From Cytobacillus dafuensis (lineage in GTDB: Bacteria; Bacillota; Bacilli; Bacillales; Cytobacillaceae), in contig NZ_CP042593.1 of NCBI RefSeq assembly GCF_007995155.1, positions 2,150,001 through 2,214,000 on the forward strand: 64,000 nucleotides of DNA, in the 5' to 3' direction. Below are positions 48,236-58,003 of this stretch, one piece after another; position 1 is the first letter of the stretch; every line of letters starts with the position of its first letter. A program made the translations under genes and the position numbers. The notes under the pieces are model-generated. The model did not search any database. It saw nothing but the letters and a program-made list of their open reading frames with translations, and was not told the origin of the DNA.

Positions 48236-49570
48236 ATGGCAAAATTCACCAAAGAAGATATTAAACGAATCTCTCAAGAAGAAAATGTAAAATTCATTCG
48301 TCTACAATTCACAGATATTTTAGGAACAATTAAAAATGTTGAAATTCCTATTAGTCAACTAGAGAAGGCCTTAGATAATAAGATGATGTTTGACGGTTCC
48401 TCTATTGAAGGTTTTGTACGAATTGAAGAATCGGATATGTATTTATATCCTGATCTAGATACTTGGGTTGTTTTTCCATGGACAGCTGAGAAGGGTAAGG
48501 TTGCTCGTTTAATTTGTGATATCCATAATGCGGACGGTACACCATTCCAAGGAGATCCTCGAAATAATTTAAAAAGGGTTTTAAAGGAAATGGAAGAGTT
48601 AGGATTTACAGATTTTAACCTTGGTCCTGAGCCAGAGTTCTTCTTGTTTAAGCTTGATCAAAATGGTGAGCCTTCACTTGAACTTAATGATAATGGGGGC
48701 TACTTCGACTTAGCGCCAACAGACCTTGGCGAAAATTGCCGACGTGATATCGTCCTTGAATTAGAAGAGATGGGATTTGAAATTGAAGCTTCTCACCATG
48801 AAGTCGCACCTGGTCAGCATGAAATTGATTTTAAATATGCAAATGTTTTAACAGCATGTGATCAAATTCAAACATTTAAATTAGTTGTAAAGACAATTGC
48901 GCGCAAGCATGGCCTGCATGCTACATTTATGCCGAAGCCTTTATTTGGAGTAGCGGGTTCAGGAATGCACTGCAATGTATCCCTTTTTAAAGAAGGAAAA
49001 AATTCATTTTTTGATGAAAAAGGCGAATTGCAATTAAGTGAATATGCTCGTCAATTTATTGCTGGTATCCTGAAGCATTCAACAGGATTCACTGCAGTTA
49101 CAAATCCGACAGTCAACTCATACAAACGATTAGTTCCAGGGTATGAAGCACCATGTTATGTTGCATGGTCTGCTCAGAACCGTTCTCCACTAATCCGAAT
49201 TCCTTCTTCTAGAGGAATTAGCACTCGTGTAGAGGTTCGCAGTGTCGATCCGGCAGCAAATCCTTACCTTGCGATGGCAGTGTTATTAAAAGCAGGCCTC
49301 GATGGAATAAAGAACAAACTTGTTCCGCCTGCATCTGTTGATCGTAATATTTATGTAATGTCTAAAGAAGAGCGTATTGCAGAAGGAATCGATGATCTTC
49401 CTTCAACACTAGCAGAAGCCCTAGATAAATTAAAATCAAATGAAGTCATTGTTTCAGCATTAGGCGGACATATTTTCGAGCATTTTATTGAGGCAAAAGA
49501 AATTGAATGGGATATGTTCCGCACACAAGTGCATCCTTGGGAGCGCGAGCAGTATATGACGATGTATTAA
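48236..49570 (+). CDS. glnA: Glutamine synthetase type I
   Basis: A 444-residue GSI-alpha enzyme that makes glutamine from glutamate and ammonia. [45 protein letters not shown] and NRSPLIRIP mark the active site. The length fits the short class without adenylylation. AAGGAGGAAC precedes the ATG, 34 bp after glnR. Besides catalysis it acts with GlnR and TnrA as a nitrogen sensor. Confidence 0.98.
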   Translation: MAKFTKEDIKRISQEENVKFIRLQFTDILGTIKNVEIPISQLEKALDNKMMFDGSSIEGFVRIEESDMYLYPDLDTWVVFPWTAEKGKVARLICDIHNADGTPFQGDPRNNLKRVLKEMEELGFTDFNLGPEPEFFLFKLDQNGEPSLELNDNGGYFDLAPTDLGENCRRDIVLELEEMGFEIEASHHEVAPGQHEIDFKYANVLTACDQIQTFKLVVKTIARKHGLHATFMPKPLFGVAGSGMHCNVSLFKEGKNSFFDEKGELQLSEYARQFIAGILKHSTGFTAVTNPTVNSYKRLVPGYEAPCYVAWSAQNRSPLIRIPSSRGISTRVEVRSVDPAANPYLAMAVLLKAGLDGIKNKLVPPASVDRNIYVMSKEERIAEGIDDLPSTLAEALDKLKSNEVIVSALGGHIFEHFIEAKEIEWDMFRTQVHPWEREQYMTMY

Positions 49571-49576
49571 TAAGTT

Positions 49577-49610
49577 AAACCCTTGATACCATTGGTATTG
49601 AGGGTTTTTT
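49577..49610 (+). terminator. Terminator after glnA
   Basis: The stem AACCCTTGATACC/GGTATTGAGGGTT, with wobble pairs, is followed by TTTT. Confidence 0.85.
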
Positions 49611-49732
49611 GTTGTTTAACGGTTTTAGGAATATTATAGTATCTGCCAAATGATGAAATTTACTTATCTTTAAGGATTTTTGTTCGTAAAAAATGGATAT
49701 TGTTTTGAGGAATAATCGGAAAGAAAGGCAAT

Positions 49733-49760
49733 AAAAAAAGCCGACATAATTGCCGGTTTT
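49733..49760 (-). terminator. Terminator of the DUF1259 gene
   Basis: On the minus strand the stem CCGGCA/TGTCGG is followed by CTTTTTTT. Confidence 0.7.
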
Positions 49761-49774
49761 TGCAAAAATATTAT

Positions 49775-50164
49775 TTAATTGTTTAAACCCATAAAAGCTT
49801 GTGAAACTTTTTGAGCAAAGGCTAATGGAGGCTCAACAGACTGAAAATGAACATATAAAATATTTGGTTTAGTAAATACCCAGTGGTTATGAATTGCACT
49901 TACGATTAAACGATTTCTAACAAGAACATTAACAAAAGGGGTTAGCTCTTCTTCAAGAAGGACAACTTCTCCAAGATTAAGTGCATTGCCTTCATAATCC
50001 ATTGATTCAAAGGTTATACCAGCATGAAGTTCACCTCGACTAGGGCGACCTTGAATAGTAACTTGAAGATTACGAGTGATTTCAATTGAACATATGCCAT
50101 TCTTCACACTTGCTTTTCCGTTAAGTATCTGAGCGCACTGTTGACAAAGGTTTTGAAAGTTCAT
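49775..50164 (-). CDS. DUF1259-domain protein
   Basis: A 129-residue protein with the DUF1259 pattern: IEITRNLQVTIQGRPS, a Gly/Glu loop (LGEVVLLEEELTPFVNVL), and the hallmark AIHNHWVFTKPNILYVHF with clustered His residues. Only one domain copy is present, without a signal peptide. Function unknown. The start at ATG 50164 is chosen for GAGGTGG 9 bp upstream; a further in-frame ATG lies at 50182. Confidence 0.8.
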   Translation of the reverse strand: MNFQNLCQQCAQILNGKASVKNGICSIEITRNLQVTIQGRPSRGELHAGITFESMDYEGNALNLGEVVLLEEELTPFVNVLVRNRLIVSAIHNHWVFTKPNILYVHFQSVEPPLAFAQKVSQAFMGLNN

Positions 50165-50291
50165 TATCAAATGCCACCTCATAATTTTTTTATAGTTTAT
50201 GAGATGTGTCAGGTGTTTAGAACGTGGAGAAAATCAAGTGAAGGTTCATGTACATTTAAAATGAGAGAAATAGTCGAACCTCAGTTTTATT

Positions 50292-51062
50292 TTATTCTAT
50301 AGGAAAGGTATTAAAATAATCTTGATCTATTATTTCAGAACGAAATAACAATTCAGACACCGTCACACATTCGTATCCATTTTGGTATAAAAATCTCAAA
50401 GTAGTTTCTAATCCTTTTACAGTTTGAGATGTTCGAGAATATTCTGTCCCAATCCAATCATGAAGTAGAACGATATTACCAGGCCTGATTCCTTTAGTGA
50501 TATGTCTGGATATTTGGCTAGCTGCAGGGTTTTTCCAGTCCTCTGCATCTAGATGCCACGACCAAAGTATAACAAGTTTGCCGTTTTTTACAGCTGTGTT
50601 AATAATTAGATCATTGTGCATACCTCCTACTGGTCGATAAAGAGTTGGTTTATAACCAATGATACTCTGAATAATTTCATCAGTTTGCTCTAATTCAGAA
50701 CTTAATGTAGAAGATGTAATATTTCTGTTAAAAATATGATTATAAGTGTGATTAGCAATTTCGTGTCCTTCTTTTGCAATCCTTTCTAAAACAGATGGAA
50801 ATCTTTTTACTTTATTACCTGCTACAAAAAATGTAGCTTTTGCATTGTATTTAGCTAATATGTCAAGAATTTGAGGAGTGAAGACAGGATGAGGTCCATC
50901 ATCGAACGTTATAGCCACGATCTTTTCTTTTGTATCTACTTCCCATACAACATGTCCTAATTTTTCGTATTCTTCACGACTACGAGTATGGGCTACTGTA
51001 GTTAAACAAAATGAAAAATAAAAAATGAAAAGGGCAAAGACAAATAAAGTATTTTTTTTCAA
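50292..51062 (-). CDS. Secreted polysaccharide deacetylase (NodB family)
   Basis: A 256-residue exported enzyme with an N-terminal signal sequence (hydrophobic residues 4-22). NodB motifs are in order: TFDDGPHP (Asp, metal Asp), HEIANHTYNH (metal His pair), YRPVGGMHND, LDAEDW and VLLHD. The set is complete, so it should deacetylate peptidoglycan or another glycan. The start is TTG with GAGAGGTGA 7 bp upstream. It is not part of the conserved glnA-lexA order in B. subtilis. Confidence 0.9.
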   Translation of the reverse strand: MKKNTLFVFALFIFYFSFCLTTVAHTRSREEYEKLGHVVWEVDTKEKIVAITFDDGPHPVFTPQILDILAKYNAKATFFVAGNKVKRFPSVLERIAKEGHEIANHTYNHIFNRNITSSTLSSELEQTDEIIQSIIGYKPTLYRPVGGMHNDLIINTAVKNGKLVILWSWHLDAEDWKNPAASQISRHITKGIRPGNIVLLHDWIGTEYSRTSQTVKGLETTLRFLYQNGYECVTVSELLFRSEIIDQDYFNTFPIE

Positions 51063-51340
51063 GTAAAGTCACCTCTCATTCAAGAAATAATCCTCAATAG
51101 TTTATGTGAATTTGAAAATATTATTTATCAAAGTTATGGAGAGATAGAAATACTTATGTAAGCAAAAAGTTGATTTGGGGTATTGGCTTGATAATAGCAA
51201 GCTGCAGTATTGGATGAACGGAGTAATTAGAAAGGGTTCACTAATAAAAATTAGGTGATAGTCCTATCATGGGAAACGGCCCTCCCAACTGTCTTATTAT
51301 AAGAAAGTATAGAGTTTATATTATCGGTTATTCGCTAAAC
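51063..51340. other. Gap with small palindromes, no gene recognised
   Basis: Contains TGATAG-TC-CTATCA (51256-51269), a GC-rich GGGAAACGGCCCTCCC patch just after it, and CTTA-TTA-TAAG (51293-51303). The layout suggests a decayed mobile-element end or small RNA, but nothing can be assigned. Confidence 0.35.
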
Positions 51341-51348
51341 AAAAAAGG

Positions 51349-51368
51349 ACCGGGCAGTTTTGCCCGGT
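51349..51368 (-). terminator. Terminator of lexA
   Basis: The stem ACCGGGCA/TGCCCGGT is followed on the minus strand by CCTTTTTTG. Confidence 0.9.
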
Positions 51369-51377
51369 TTAATTCAT

Positions 51378-52004
51378 TTAGTGGATATTGCGATAAACGC
51401 CAATTACTTTACCTAATATGGATACATTACGCAAAATGATAGGTTCCATACTAGAATTTTCAGGTTGTAGTCTAATATAATCCTTCTCTTTAAAGAATCT
51501 TTTTACAGTTGCCTCATCATCTTCTGTCATCGCAACGATAATATCACCATTGTTTGCTGTGCTTTGTTGCTTGACAATGACATAATCACCATCTAGTATT
51601 CCTGCTTCGATCATACTTTCCCCCATGATTTCTAACATAAAAACCTGTTCATCTGCGGGAGCGAATCTTTCTGGAAGCGGGAAGTATTCTTCGACATTTT
51701 CAATGGCTGTTATTGGTTGACCGGCAGTTACTTTCCCTACGATTGGAACATTTACAATCTTATAATCTGGTGTTTGTGAAGTTACATCTAAATCTAAAAT
51801 TTCAATTGCACGTGGTTTAGTAGGATCTCTTCGAATTAATCCCTTGCTTTCGAGCCTTGCAAGATGACCGTGCACTGTCGAGCTTGAAGCAAGTCCTACT
51901 GCCTCTCCGATCTCACGGACAGAAGGTGGATATCCTTTTTGTCTAACTTCATCTTTAATAAAACATAATATATCCTGTTGTCTTTTTGATAATTTCGCCA
52001 TCAT
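51378..52004 (-). CDS. lexA: SOS repressor LexA (DinR)
   Basis: A 208-residue repressor. The N-terminal winged helix ([21 protein letters not shown]) binds SOS boxes. The cleavage site is Ala94-Gly95 in KVTAGQPI. The catalytic dyad is Ser130 (MGESMIEAG) and Lys168 (EATVKRF). RecA filaments, from the gene at 19.1 kb, trigger its self-cleavage. AGAGGTG precedes two adjacent ATGs. It is divergent from yneA across an intergenic region with three SOS boxes. Confidence 0.97.
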   Translation of the reverse strand: MMAKLSKRQQDILCFIKDEVRQKGYPPSVREIGEAVGLASSSTVHGHLARLESKGLIRRDPTKPRAIEILDLDVTSQTPDYKIVNVPIVGKVTAGQPITAIENVEEYFPLPERFAPADEQVFMLEIMGESMIEAGILDGDYVIVKQQSTANNGDIIVAMTEDDEATVKRFFKEKDYIRLQPENSSMEPIILRNVSILGKVIGVYRNIH

Positions 52005-52034
52005 AATTACACCTCTTATGATTTTCTTTACCTA

Positions 52035-52063
52035 ATTATAGCATCTCTAACAACACAGTACAA
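52035..52063 (-). promoter_or_regulatory. lexA promoter
   Basis: On the minus strand TTGTAC (52063-52058), 17 bp, TATAAT (52040-52035). The SOS box at 52061-52074 overlaps the -35. Confidence 0.7.
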
Positions 52064-52135
52064 ACATAAGTTCGAATTTCTGTTGACAAAAACATATGTT
52101 CTGTTTTATGATTGAAAAAATCGAACATGTATTCT
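52061..52135. promoter_or_regulatory. Three LexA boxes between lexA and yneA
   Basis: CAAACATAAGTTCG (52061-52074, 12/14), AAAACATATGTTCT (52089-52102, 11/14) and CGAACATGTATTCT (52122-52135, 12/14) against CGAACRNRYGTTCG. B. subtilis also has three boxes here. Confidence 0.75.
52083..52112 (+). promoter_or_regulatory. yneA-yneB-ynzC promoter
   Basis: TTGACA (52083-52088), 18 bp, TATGAT (52107-52112). The second SOS box covers the spacer. Confidence 0.6.
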
Positions 52136-52152
52136 CGTAGAGGTGAATTTCA

Positions 52153-53162
<1,010 letters not shown>

Positions 53163-53177
53163 ATTTTTTAGGATGTA

Positions 53178-53212
53178 AGAGGGCATTTCTTGTCAAATGC
53201 GCTCTTTTTTAG
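53178..53212 (+). terminator. Terminator between yneB and ynzC
   Basis: The stem AGAG-GCATTT/AAATGC-CTCT with one internal mismatch is followed by TTTTTT. Confidence 0.7.
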
Positions 53213-53256
53213 TAACATGGCAATTGGATTCGATGAAATTTTAAAGGAGCTTAAAT

Positions 53257-53490
53257 ATGCTACCAAAAGATAAACTTAATCGTATTAATGCACTCGCAAA
53301 GAAGGCCAAAGAAACTGGTTTGACAAAAGATGAAGCGAAGGAACAATCCTTACTTAGAAGAGAATACCTAGAAACCTTTCGTTCATCTATGTTAACTACT
53401 CTTAAAGGGGTAACAATCGTCGACCCACAAGGGAATGATGTAACACCAGATAAATTAAAAAAGATTCAAAATAAAGATCAATTGCATTAA
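53257..53490 (+). CDS. ynzC: DUF896 protein YnzC
   Basis: A 77-residue helical protein of the DUF896 family (MLPKDKLNRINALAKKAKE, then LTKDEAKEQSLLRREYL). It is the third gene of the lexA-divergent SOS group. Function not known. AAAGGAGC precedes the ATG. Confidence 0.92.
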   Translation: MLPKDKLNRINALAKKAKETGLTKDEAKEQSLLRREYLETFRSSMLTTLKGVTIVDPQGNDVTPDKLKKIQNKDQLH

Positions 53491-53526
53491 AAGAAGGAAT
53501 ACATGGAAATTGTATTCCTTCTTTAC
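53490..53526 (+). terminator. Terminator after ynzC
   Basis: The stem AAAGAAGGAATAC/GTATTCCTTCTTT. Confidence 0.85.
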
Positions 53527-53655
53527 ATATCCCTTTAATATTGTGACAAAATAAAGACAAGCTGATTATTAATTATTTGACCCAATATGTTGTATTAAAA
53601 TGTTCCTGACATTAATATTAGAAGAGTAATAAAACATGCAGAGAGGATGAAAAAT

Positions 53656-55662
53656 ATGTTTGATAAAATTGATGCTTTATCGATAAACTCCATTCGTACA
53701 TTATCTATTGATGCTATAGAAAAGGCTAATTCAGGACACCCCGGTATGCCGATGGGTGCTGCTCCAATGGCTTATACCCTTTGGACTCGTTTTATGAACC
53801 ACAATCCCAAAAATCCAAATTGGTTTAATCGTGATCGTTTTGTCCTATCTGCAGGACACGGTTCTATGCTATTATATAGCCTCCTTCATCTGTCTAGTTA
53901 CGACGTAACTATGGATGATATTAAAAATTTTAGACAATGGGGAAGTAAAACCCCTGGACATCCTGAGTTTGGTCATACACCAGGCGTCGATGCAACAACA
54001 GGTCCTCTTGGACAGGGAATTGCAATGTCAGTTGGTATGGCAATGGCAGAGCGTCATTTAGCAGCTGTTTATAACAGAGACCAATTTAAAATGATTGATC
54101 ATTATACATACAGCATTTGCGGTGATGGGGATTTAATGGAAGGTGTCTCAGCTGAAGCTGCTTCACTTGCAGGCCATCTAAAGCTTGGAAGATTAATAGT
54201 ACTTTATGATTCCAATGATATTTCTCTTGACGGTGATTTAAATAAGTCCTTCTCAGAAAGTGTAGAACAGAGATTTAAATCCTATGGCTGGCAATATTTA
54301 AGAGTAGAAGATGGGAATAATTTAGATGAAATTTCCAAAGCAATTGAAGAGGCGAAACAAGATGAGACTCATCCAACACTTATTGAAGTAAAAACAGTGA
54401 TTGGATATGGGTCACCAAATAAGTCAGGAAAATCAGATGTTCATGGTGCTCCGCTTGGTGCAGGCGAATTAAAATTAACAAAGGCTGCATATGAATGGAC
54501 ATTTGAAGAAGATTTCCATGTTCCAACAGAAGTTTATGATCATTTTAATAAGCATGTAGCTGAGCAAGGTGAAAAGAAAGAGCAAGAATGGGCTGATTCC
54601 TTCTCTCAATATAAAAATAAGTATCCAGAACTTGCTGAACAGCTCCAACAAGTCATGAATGGTGAGCTTAAAGAGGGATGGGATCATGAAGTGCCTGTTT
54701 ATGCGGAAGGGAAAAGCCTTGCTAGCCGTGCATCTTCTGGAGAAGCATTGAATGCAATCGCTAAAAACTTACCTTCATTTGTAGGTGGATCTGCAGACCT
54801 TGCTGGCTCGAATAAGACTATGATAAAAGGTACATCGGACTTCACACCTGAAACTTTTGATGGAAGGAATATTTGGTTCGGTGTTCGTGAATTTGCAATG
54901 GGTGCTGCTCTAAATGGTATGGCCCTCCATGGAGGTTTGAAAGTATTCGGAGGAACTTTCTTTGTATTTTCTGACTATTTACGCCCTGCTATCCGTCTTG
55001 CTGCATTGATGAAGCTTCCAGTAACTTATGTATTTACTCATGACAGTATTGCAGTTGGAGAAGATGGTCCTACACATGAGCCAATCGAGCAATTAGCGGC
55101 ATTACGTGCAATGCCTAACTTATCTGTTATTCGTCCTGGAGACGGAAATGAAACGGCTGCAGCATGGAAACTAGCTGTTGAATCAACAGATAAACCAACA
55201 GCACTCGTTTTAACTCGTCAAGACCTTCCAACATTAAAAGGCACAGATGCAGCAGCATACGAGGGAGTTTCAAAAGGCGCTTATATTGTATCCCCTGCAA
55301 GTAAAGATAAAGCAGATGTTTTATTACTTGCCTCAGGTTCAGAAGTAAGCTTAGCTGTGGACGCTCAAAAAGCATTAGAAGCTGAAGGGGTATCCGCTTC
55401 AGTAATCAGCATGCCATCTTGGGACCGATTTGAAGCGCAAACGAAGGAATACAAGGAAAGTATTATTTCTAAAGATGTAAAGAAAAGATTAGCGATTGAA
55501 ATGGGCTCTTCATTAGGCTGGCACCGATATGCTGGAGATGAGGGAGAAGTACTTTCAATTGATCAATTTGGTGCATCAGCTCCTGGTGAAAAAATCATGG
55601 AGGAATACGGTTTTTCAGTTGATAATGTAGTTACACGAGTTAAGCAATTATTACAAGATTAA
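53656..55662 (+). CDS. tkt: Transketolase
   Basis: A 668-residue thiamine-diphosphate enzyme of the non-oxidative pentose phosphate pathway. TPP/metal motif [31 protein letters not shown] and [11 protein letters not shown] are intact, and the tight match to B. subtilis Tkt runs end to end. The start at ATG 53656 is used because the upstream ATG at 53647 overlaps its own ribosome site (AGAGG). Confidence 0.97.
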   Translation: MFDKIDALSINSIRTLSIDAIEKANSGHPGMPMGAAPMAYTLWTRFMNHNPKNPNWFNRDRFVLSAGHGSMLLYSLLHLSSYDVTMDDIKNFRQWGSKTPGHPEFGHTPGVDATTGPLGQGIAMSVGMAMAERHLAAVYNRDQFKMIDHYTYSICGDGDLMEGVSAEAASLAGHLKLGRLIVLYDSNDISLDGDLNKSFSESVEQRFKSYGWQYLRVEDGNNLDEISKAIEEAKQDETHPTLIEVKTVIGYGSPNKSGKSDVHGAPLGAGELKLTKAAYEWTFEEDFHVPTEVYDHFNKHVAEQGEKKEQEWADSFSQYKNKYPELAEQLQQVMNGELKEGWDHEVPVYAEGKSLASRASSGEALNAIAKNLPSFVGGSADLAGSNKTMIKGTSDFTPETFDGRNIWFGVREFAMGAALNGMALHGGLKVFGGTFFVFSDYLRPAIRLAALMKLPVTYVFTHDSIAVGEDGPTHEPIEQLAALRAMPNLSVIRPGDGNETAAAWKLAVESTDKPTALVLTRQDLPTLKGTDAAAYEGVSKGAYIVSPASKDKADVLLLASGSEVSLAVDAQKALEAEGVSASVISMPSWDRFEAQTKEYKESIISKDVKKRLAIEMGSSLGWHRYAGDEGEVLSIDQFGASAPGEKIMEEYGFSVDNVVTRVKQLLQD

Positions 55663-55670
55663 TGATAATC

Positions 55671-55700
55671 GAAGAAGAGTGAATTAAGCTCTTCTTTTTT
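55671..55700 (+). terminator. Terminator after tkt
   Basis: The stem AAGAAGAG/CTCTTCTT is followed by TTTT. Confidence 0.85.
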
Positions 55701-55794
55701 TAATCTAATAGGAAAGTTTCAATTGATATCAGAAAAACAAAGTCATTCGATAAAAAAATGGCTAACATCATATTTACTAATAAAAAGGATTCTA

Positions 55795-55801
55795 TTCGAC
55801 A
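55795..55801 (+). promoter_or_regulatory. Spo0A box upstream of sirA
   Basis: TTCGACA is the reverse complement of the exact 0A box TGTCGAA. It lies about 100 bp before sirA and about 55 bp before a TATAAT at 55855-55860 that lacks a good -35, as expected for an activated promoter. Confidence 0.55.
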
Positions 55802-55897
55802 AAATACGCTGAATTTTTTGACGTCTTCAGACACATAGTTCAATTTCACTTCTTTATAATGAATAAAAGGGGGTTTATCCCGGAAGGAGTGGTTTGA

Positions 55898-56335
55898 ATG
55901 AGAGCCTATCAGTTATATTTAATAGAGGAAGAGTTTGCCTCTCATTATTTTGGCAGAGAGAGGATGTTTTTTCAGCTATTTCAGGAGTATGAGAATTCAA
56001 CTGGATCATTGAAATCCATCCTTGCTAAACAAATTCAATATATAACAAAGCCGATACCGGGATTAAAATTACACCAATATATAAATCAACAACTTTATCG
56101 AACGAAAGATTTTCAAACAAAAAAAGGTGCATACTATATAGAAAAAGGAAAACGAAGCAAGGCAAGGCTAGAAATAAAAGATAAATACTTAATTTTAAAG
56201 GCGAGCGGGAATTATGATGCAGAGACATGTTTTTTTGAAGTGCTTCGAAAAAGCGAATCTTCTTTCTTAGCAATTGATATGAAACATCATCAATATGGCT
56301 GGCTTAAACCAATTAAGGAAAGAAAATTAGTCTAA
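55898..56335 (+). CDS. sirA: Sporulation inhibitor of replication SirA
   Basis: A 145-residue protein matching B. subtilis SirA (YneE): LYLIEEEFASHYFGRE near the start and RYGWLKPIKER-like KHHQYGWLKPIKERK at the end. It binds DnaA domain I and blocks new rounds of replication once Spo0A is active. GGAAGGAGTGG precedes the ATG. Its promoter region contains a perfect Spo0A box. Confidence 0.92.
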   Translation: MRAYQLYLIEEEFASHYFGRERMFFQLFQEYENSTGSLKSILAKQIQYITKPIPGLKLHQYINQQLYRTKDFQTKKGAYYIEKGKRSKARLEIKDKYLILKASGNYDAETCFFEVLRKSESSFLAIDMKHHQYGWLKPIKERKLV

Positions 56336-56421
56336 AAATGATAAAATAATCAAGCAAATATTGTATAATAGCCTTTGGTCTAGTACACTGTATGATAGAC
56401 AACATGAAGGAGGAAATCTGT

Positions 56422-56637
56422 ATGCTTTGGCAATTTATACTAGTTGGTGTATTGGCACTTATTGCCGGTTTAGCCCTAGGGTTTTTCATCGCTCGAAAAT
56501 ACATGATGAGCTATTTAAAGAAAAATCCGCCAATTAATGAGCAAATGTTAAAAATGATGATGATGCAAATGGGTCAAAAGCCTTCGCAAAAGAAAATCAA
56601 TCAGATGATGAACGCCATGAACAAACAAACAAAATAA
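56422..56637 (+). CDS. yneF: UPF0154 membrane protein YneF
   Basis: A 71-residue protein with one N-terminal membrane helix ([17 protein letters not shown]) and a Met-, Lys- and Gln-rich tail ([19 protein letters not shown]). The start at ATG 56422 has GAAGGAGGAAA upstream; an earlier in-frame ATG lacks one. Function unknown, conserved next to sirA. Its last codons and 3' flank recur at 57762-57808. Confidence 0.9.
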   Translation: MLWQFILVGVLALIAGLALGFFIARKYMMSYLKKNPPINEQMLKMMMMQMGQKPSQKKINQMMNAMNKQTK

Positions 56638-56652
56638 TGGTGTACAAGCTAG
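56601..56652 (+). repeat. Direct repeat of the yneF 3' end, left copy
   Basis: The stretch through AACGCCATGAACAAACAAAC and AATAATGGTGTA recurs at 57762-57808 with a 4-base deletion and few changes. The copies flank the DUF421 gene. Confidence 0.7.
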
Positions 56653-56786
56653 CCCTTGGTATTAAGGGATTATTGCTTGATTGATTACCAATACGATGGT
56701 GAAATTTTCTTAACAAGAAGGTGCAAAGGTGTATCCTTCCTCAGAAATTTTGATTCAAATTGGTGAAACTTTCTTATTTGCAACTT

Positions 56787-56837
56787 AAAACCACTTTTTC
56801 TTTTGAAAGATTCAGCAGAAAAAGTGGTTTTTTTGTT
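56787..56837 (+). terminator. Terminator in the yneF-DUF421 gap
   Basis: The stem AAACCACTTTTTCT/AGAAAAAGTGGTTT is followed by T residues. It may end yneF transcripts and, on the other strand, those of the DUF421 gene. Confidence 0.8.
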
Positions 56838-56840
56838 GTT

Positions 56841-56877
56841 ATTAGAAGATGTATTAGAAGATGTATTAGAAGAATGT
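56841..56877. repeat. Short tandem repeat, 12-bp unit, three copies
   Basis: ATTAGAAGATGT occurs twice in tandem, with a third copy carrying one inserted A. It lies in the 345-bp gap between yneF and the DUF421 gene, which has no other gene. Confidence 0.8.
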
Positions 56878-56982
56878 TTTTATCATATGTATCTATCAAA
56901 CTGCTTTTAATATTCATCTCATTCACAACTGAAGAAGAGGTATTAAATCACCTCTTCAATAAAATTAAATTGCCACATACTC

Positions 56983-57666
56983 TTATTTAGGGGATATATG
57001 TAATCCATCAATTTCTTTCCATTCAGCATAAAAAATACTCTTAGTATTATCAAATCCTTTAGCACATAATTCATCCAGTAACCATTTTTCATCCATGCCA
57101 CATTCTTTTAAATTATTCTGTAATATGTTTCCATCCATAATCAGTGTTAATGGTAAATTCACTTTTCTTTCGGGAAGATTAAAATCTTCAATACTTGGGG
57201 GCTTGTATTTAGATTTCAGCGAGATACTAATTTGTCCATTAGGCTCTAATAATGCATATTCAACTTCTCTTACTGAAAATACACTTTTTTGTCGTAACAA
57301 ACTTAAAATTTGATTCAAATCCAGCTTTGATTTTTTAACGGCGTTTCGATCGATTATTCCATTTCTGATAATAATAACTGGATTCCCGTGTAATAAAATT
57401 CTAATTTTTGTATATTTTAATGTTATAAAATCAAGAGTCAATATTAACAAAGTCCAAAAACCGATTGCAAATAAAAATTTAAAAATACTTACGTCATTTT
57501 CATATATAACATGTCCTAAAAAGTCATCAAGAAGTAGTATAAAAATAAAATGAAGTGGTGTTAATTGAGAAAATGATTTTCTTCCAGTCACAATAAGAAT
57601 AAAATACAAACAAATAAGTCCAATGATCAATTTCATAATTATAAAAACAAAACTCATTCCATCCAA
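56983..57666 (-). CDS. DUF421 membrane protein (YetF-like)
   Basis: A 227-residue protein with two to three N-terminal membrane helices, the conserved TGRKSFSQLTPLHFIF and a cytosolic domain with GNPVIIIRNGIIDRNAVKKSKL and SVFSVREVEYALLEPNGQ, typical of the YetF/DUF421 family. Some family members act in the spore envelope. The start is TTG 57666 with GGAGGA 8 bp upstream. It is antisense to its neighbours and flanked by a duplicated yneF tail, which suggests insertion. Confidence 0.83.
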   Translation of the reverse strand: MDGMSFVFIIMKLIIGLICLYFILIVTGRKSFSQLTPLHFIFILLLDDFLGHVIYENDVSIFKFLFAIGFWTLLILTLDFITLKYTKIRILLHGNPVIIIRNGIIDRNAVKKSKLDLNQILSLLRQKSVFSVREVEYALLEPNGQISISLKSKYKPPSIEDFNLPERKVNLPLTLIMDGNILQNNLKECGMDEKWLLDELCAKGFDNTKSIFYAEWKEIDGLHISPK

Positions 57667-57761
57667 TTTTGATTCCTCCAGAATCTTTTATTGCTTCACT
57701 ATTATGCTAAATATGAGTAATAAATATACAAGTTTTAAGTCCCGTATTAGTTCTTTATTCA

Positions 57762-57808
57762 ATCATGATAAACGCCATGAACAAACAAAATAATGGTGTA
57801 AAAGCTCT
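57762..57808 (+). repeat. Direct repeat of the yneF 3' end, right copy
   Basis: Matches 56601-56652. It runs into AAAAGCTCTCAGCCTTGAG, part of a terminator, while the left copy has a degenerate form of it. The 337-bp gap upstream of the ABC genes holds this remnant and no gene. Confidence 0.7.
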
Positions 57809-57836
57809 CAGCCTTGAGTGCTTTTTCTTTTTTTGC
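57800..57836 (+). terminator. Terminator, likely the ancestral yneF terminator
   Basis: The stem AGC-CTCA/TTGAG-GCT is followed by TTTTTCTTTTTTT. Confidence 0.65.
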
Positions 57837-58003
57837 ATGCCTTTTTTCGAAATAAAAGTCTTCGCGATTTAAGTGAAATAAAAATCTTCCTTATTTTTGT
57901 AATATTTGATAAACTATTTAAGCTATCACAATAGAGATAATTGTATTAGGTATGAAGTGATCAAATTTCAAAGCTGGTTATTTATGTGTCGGAGGACAGT
58001 AAA

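Noticed and set aside
56841..56877. Possible CRISPR array
   Set aside because: The 12-bp units are directly adjacent, with no spacers and no cas genes.
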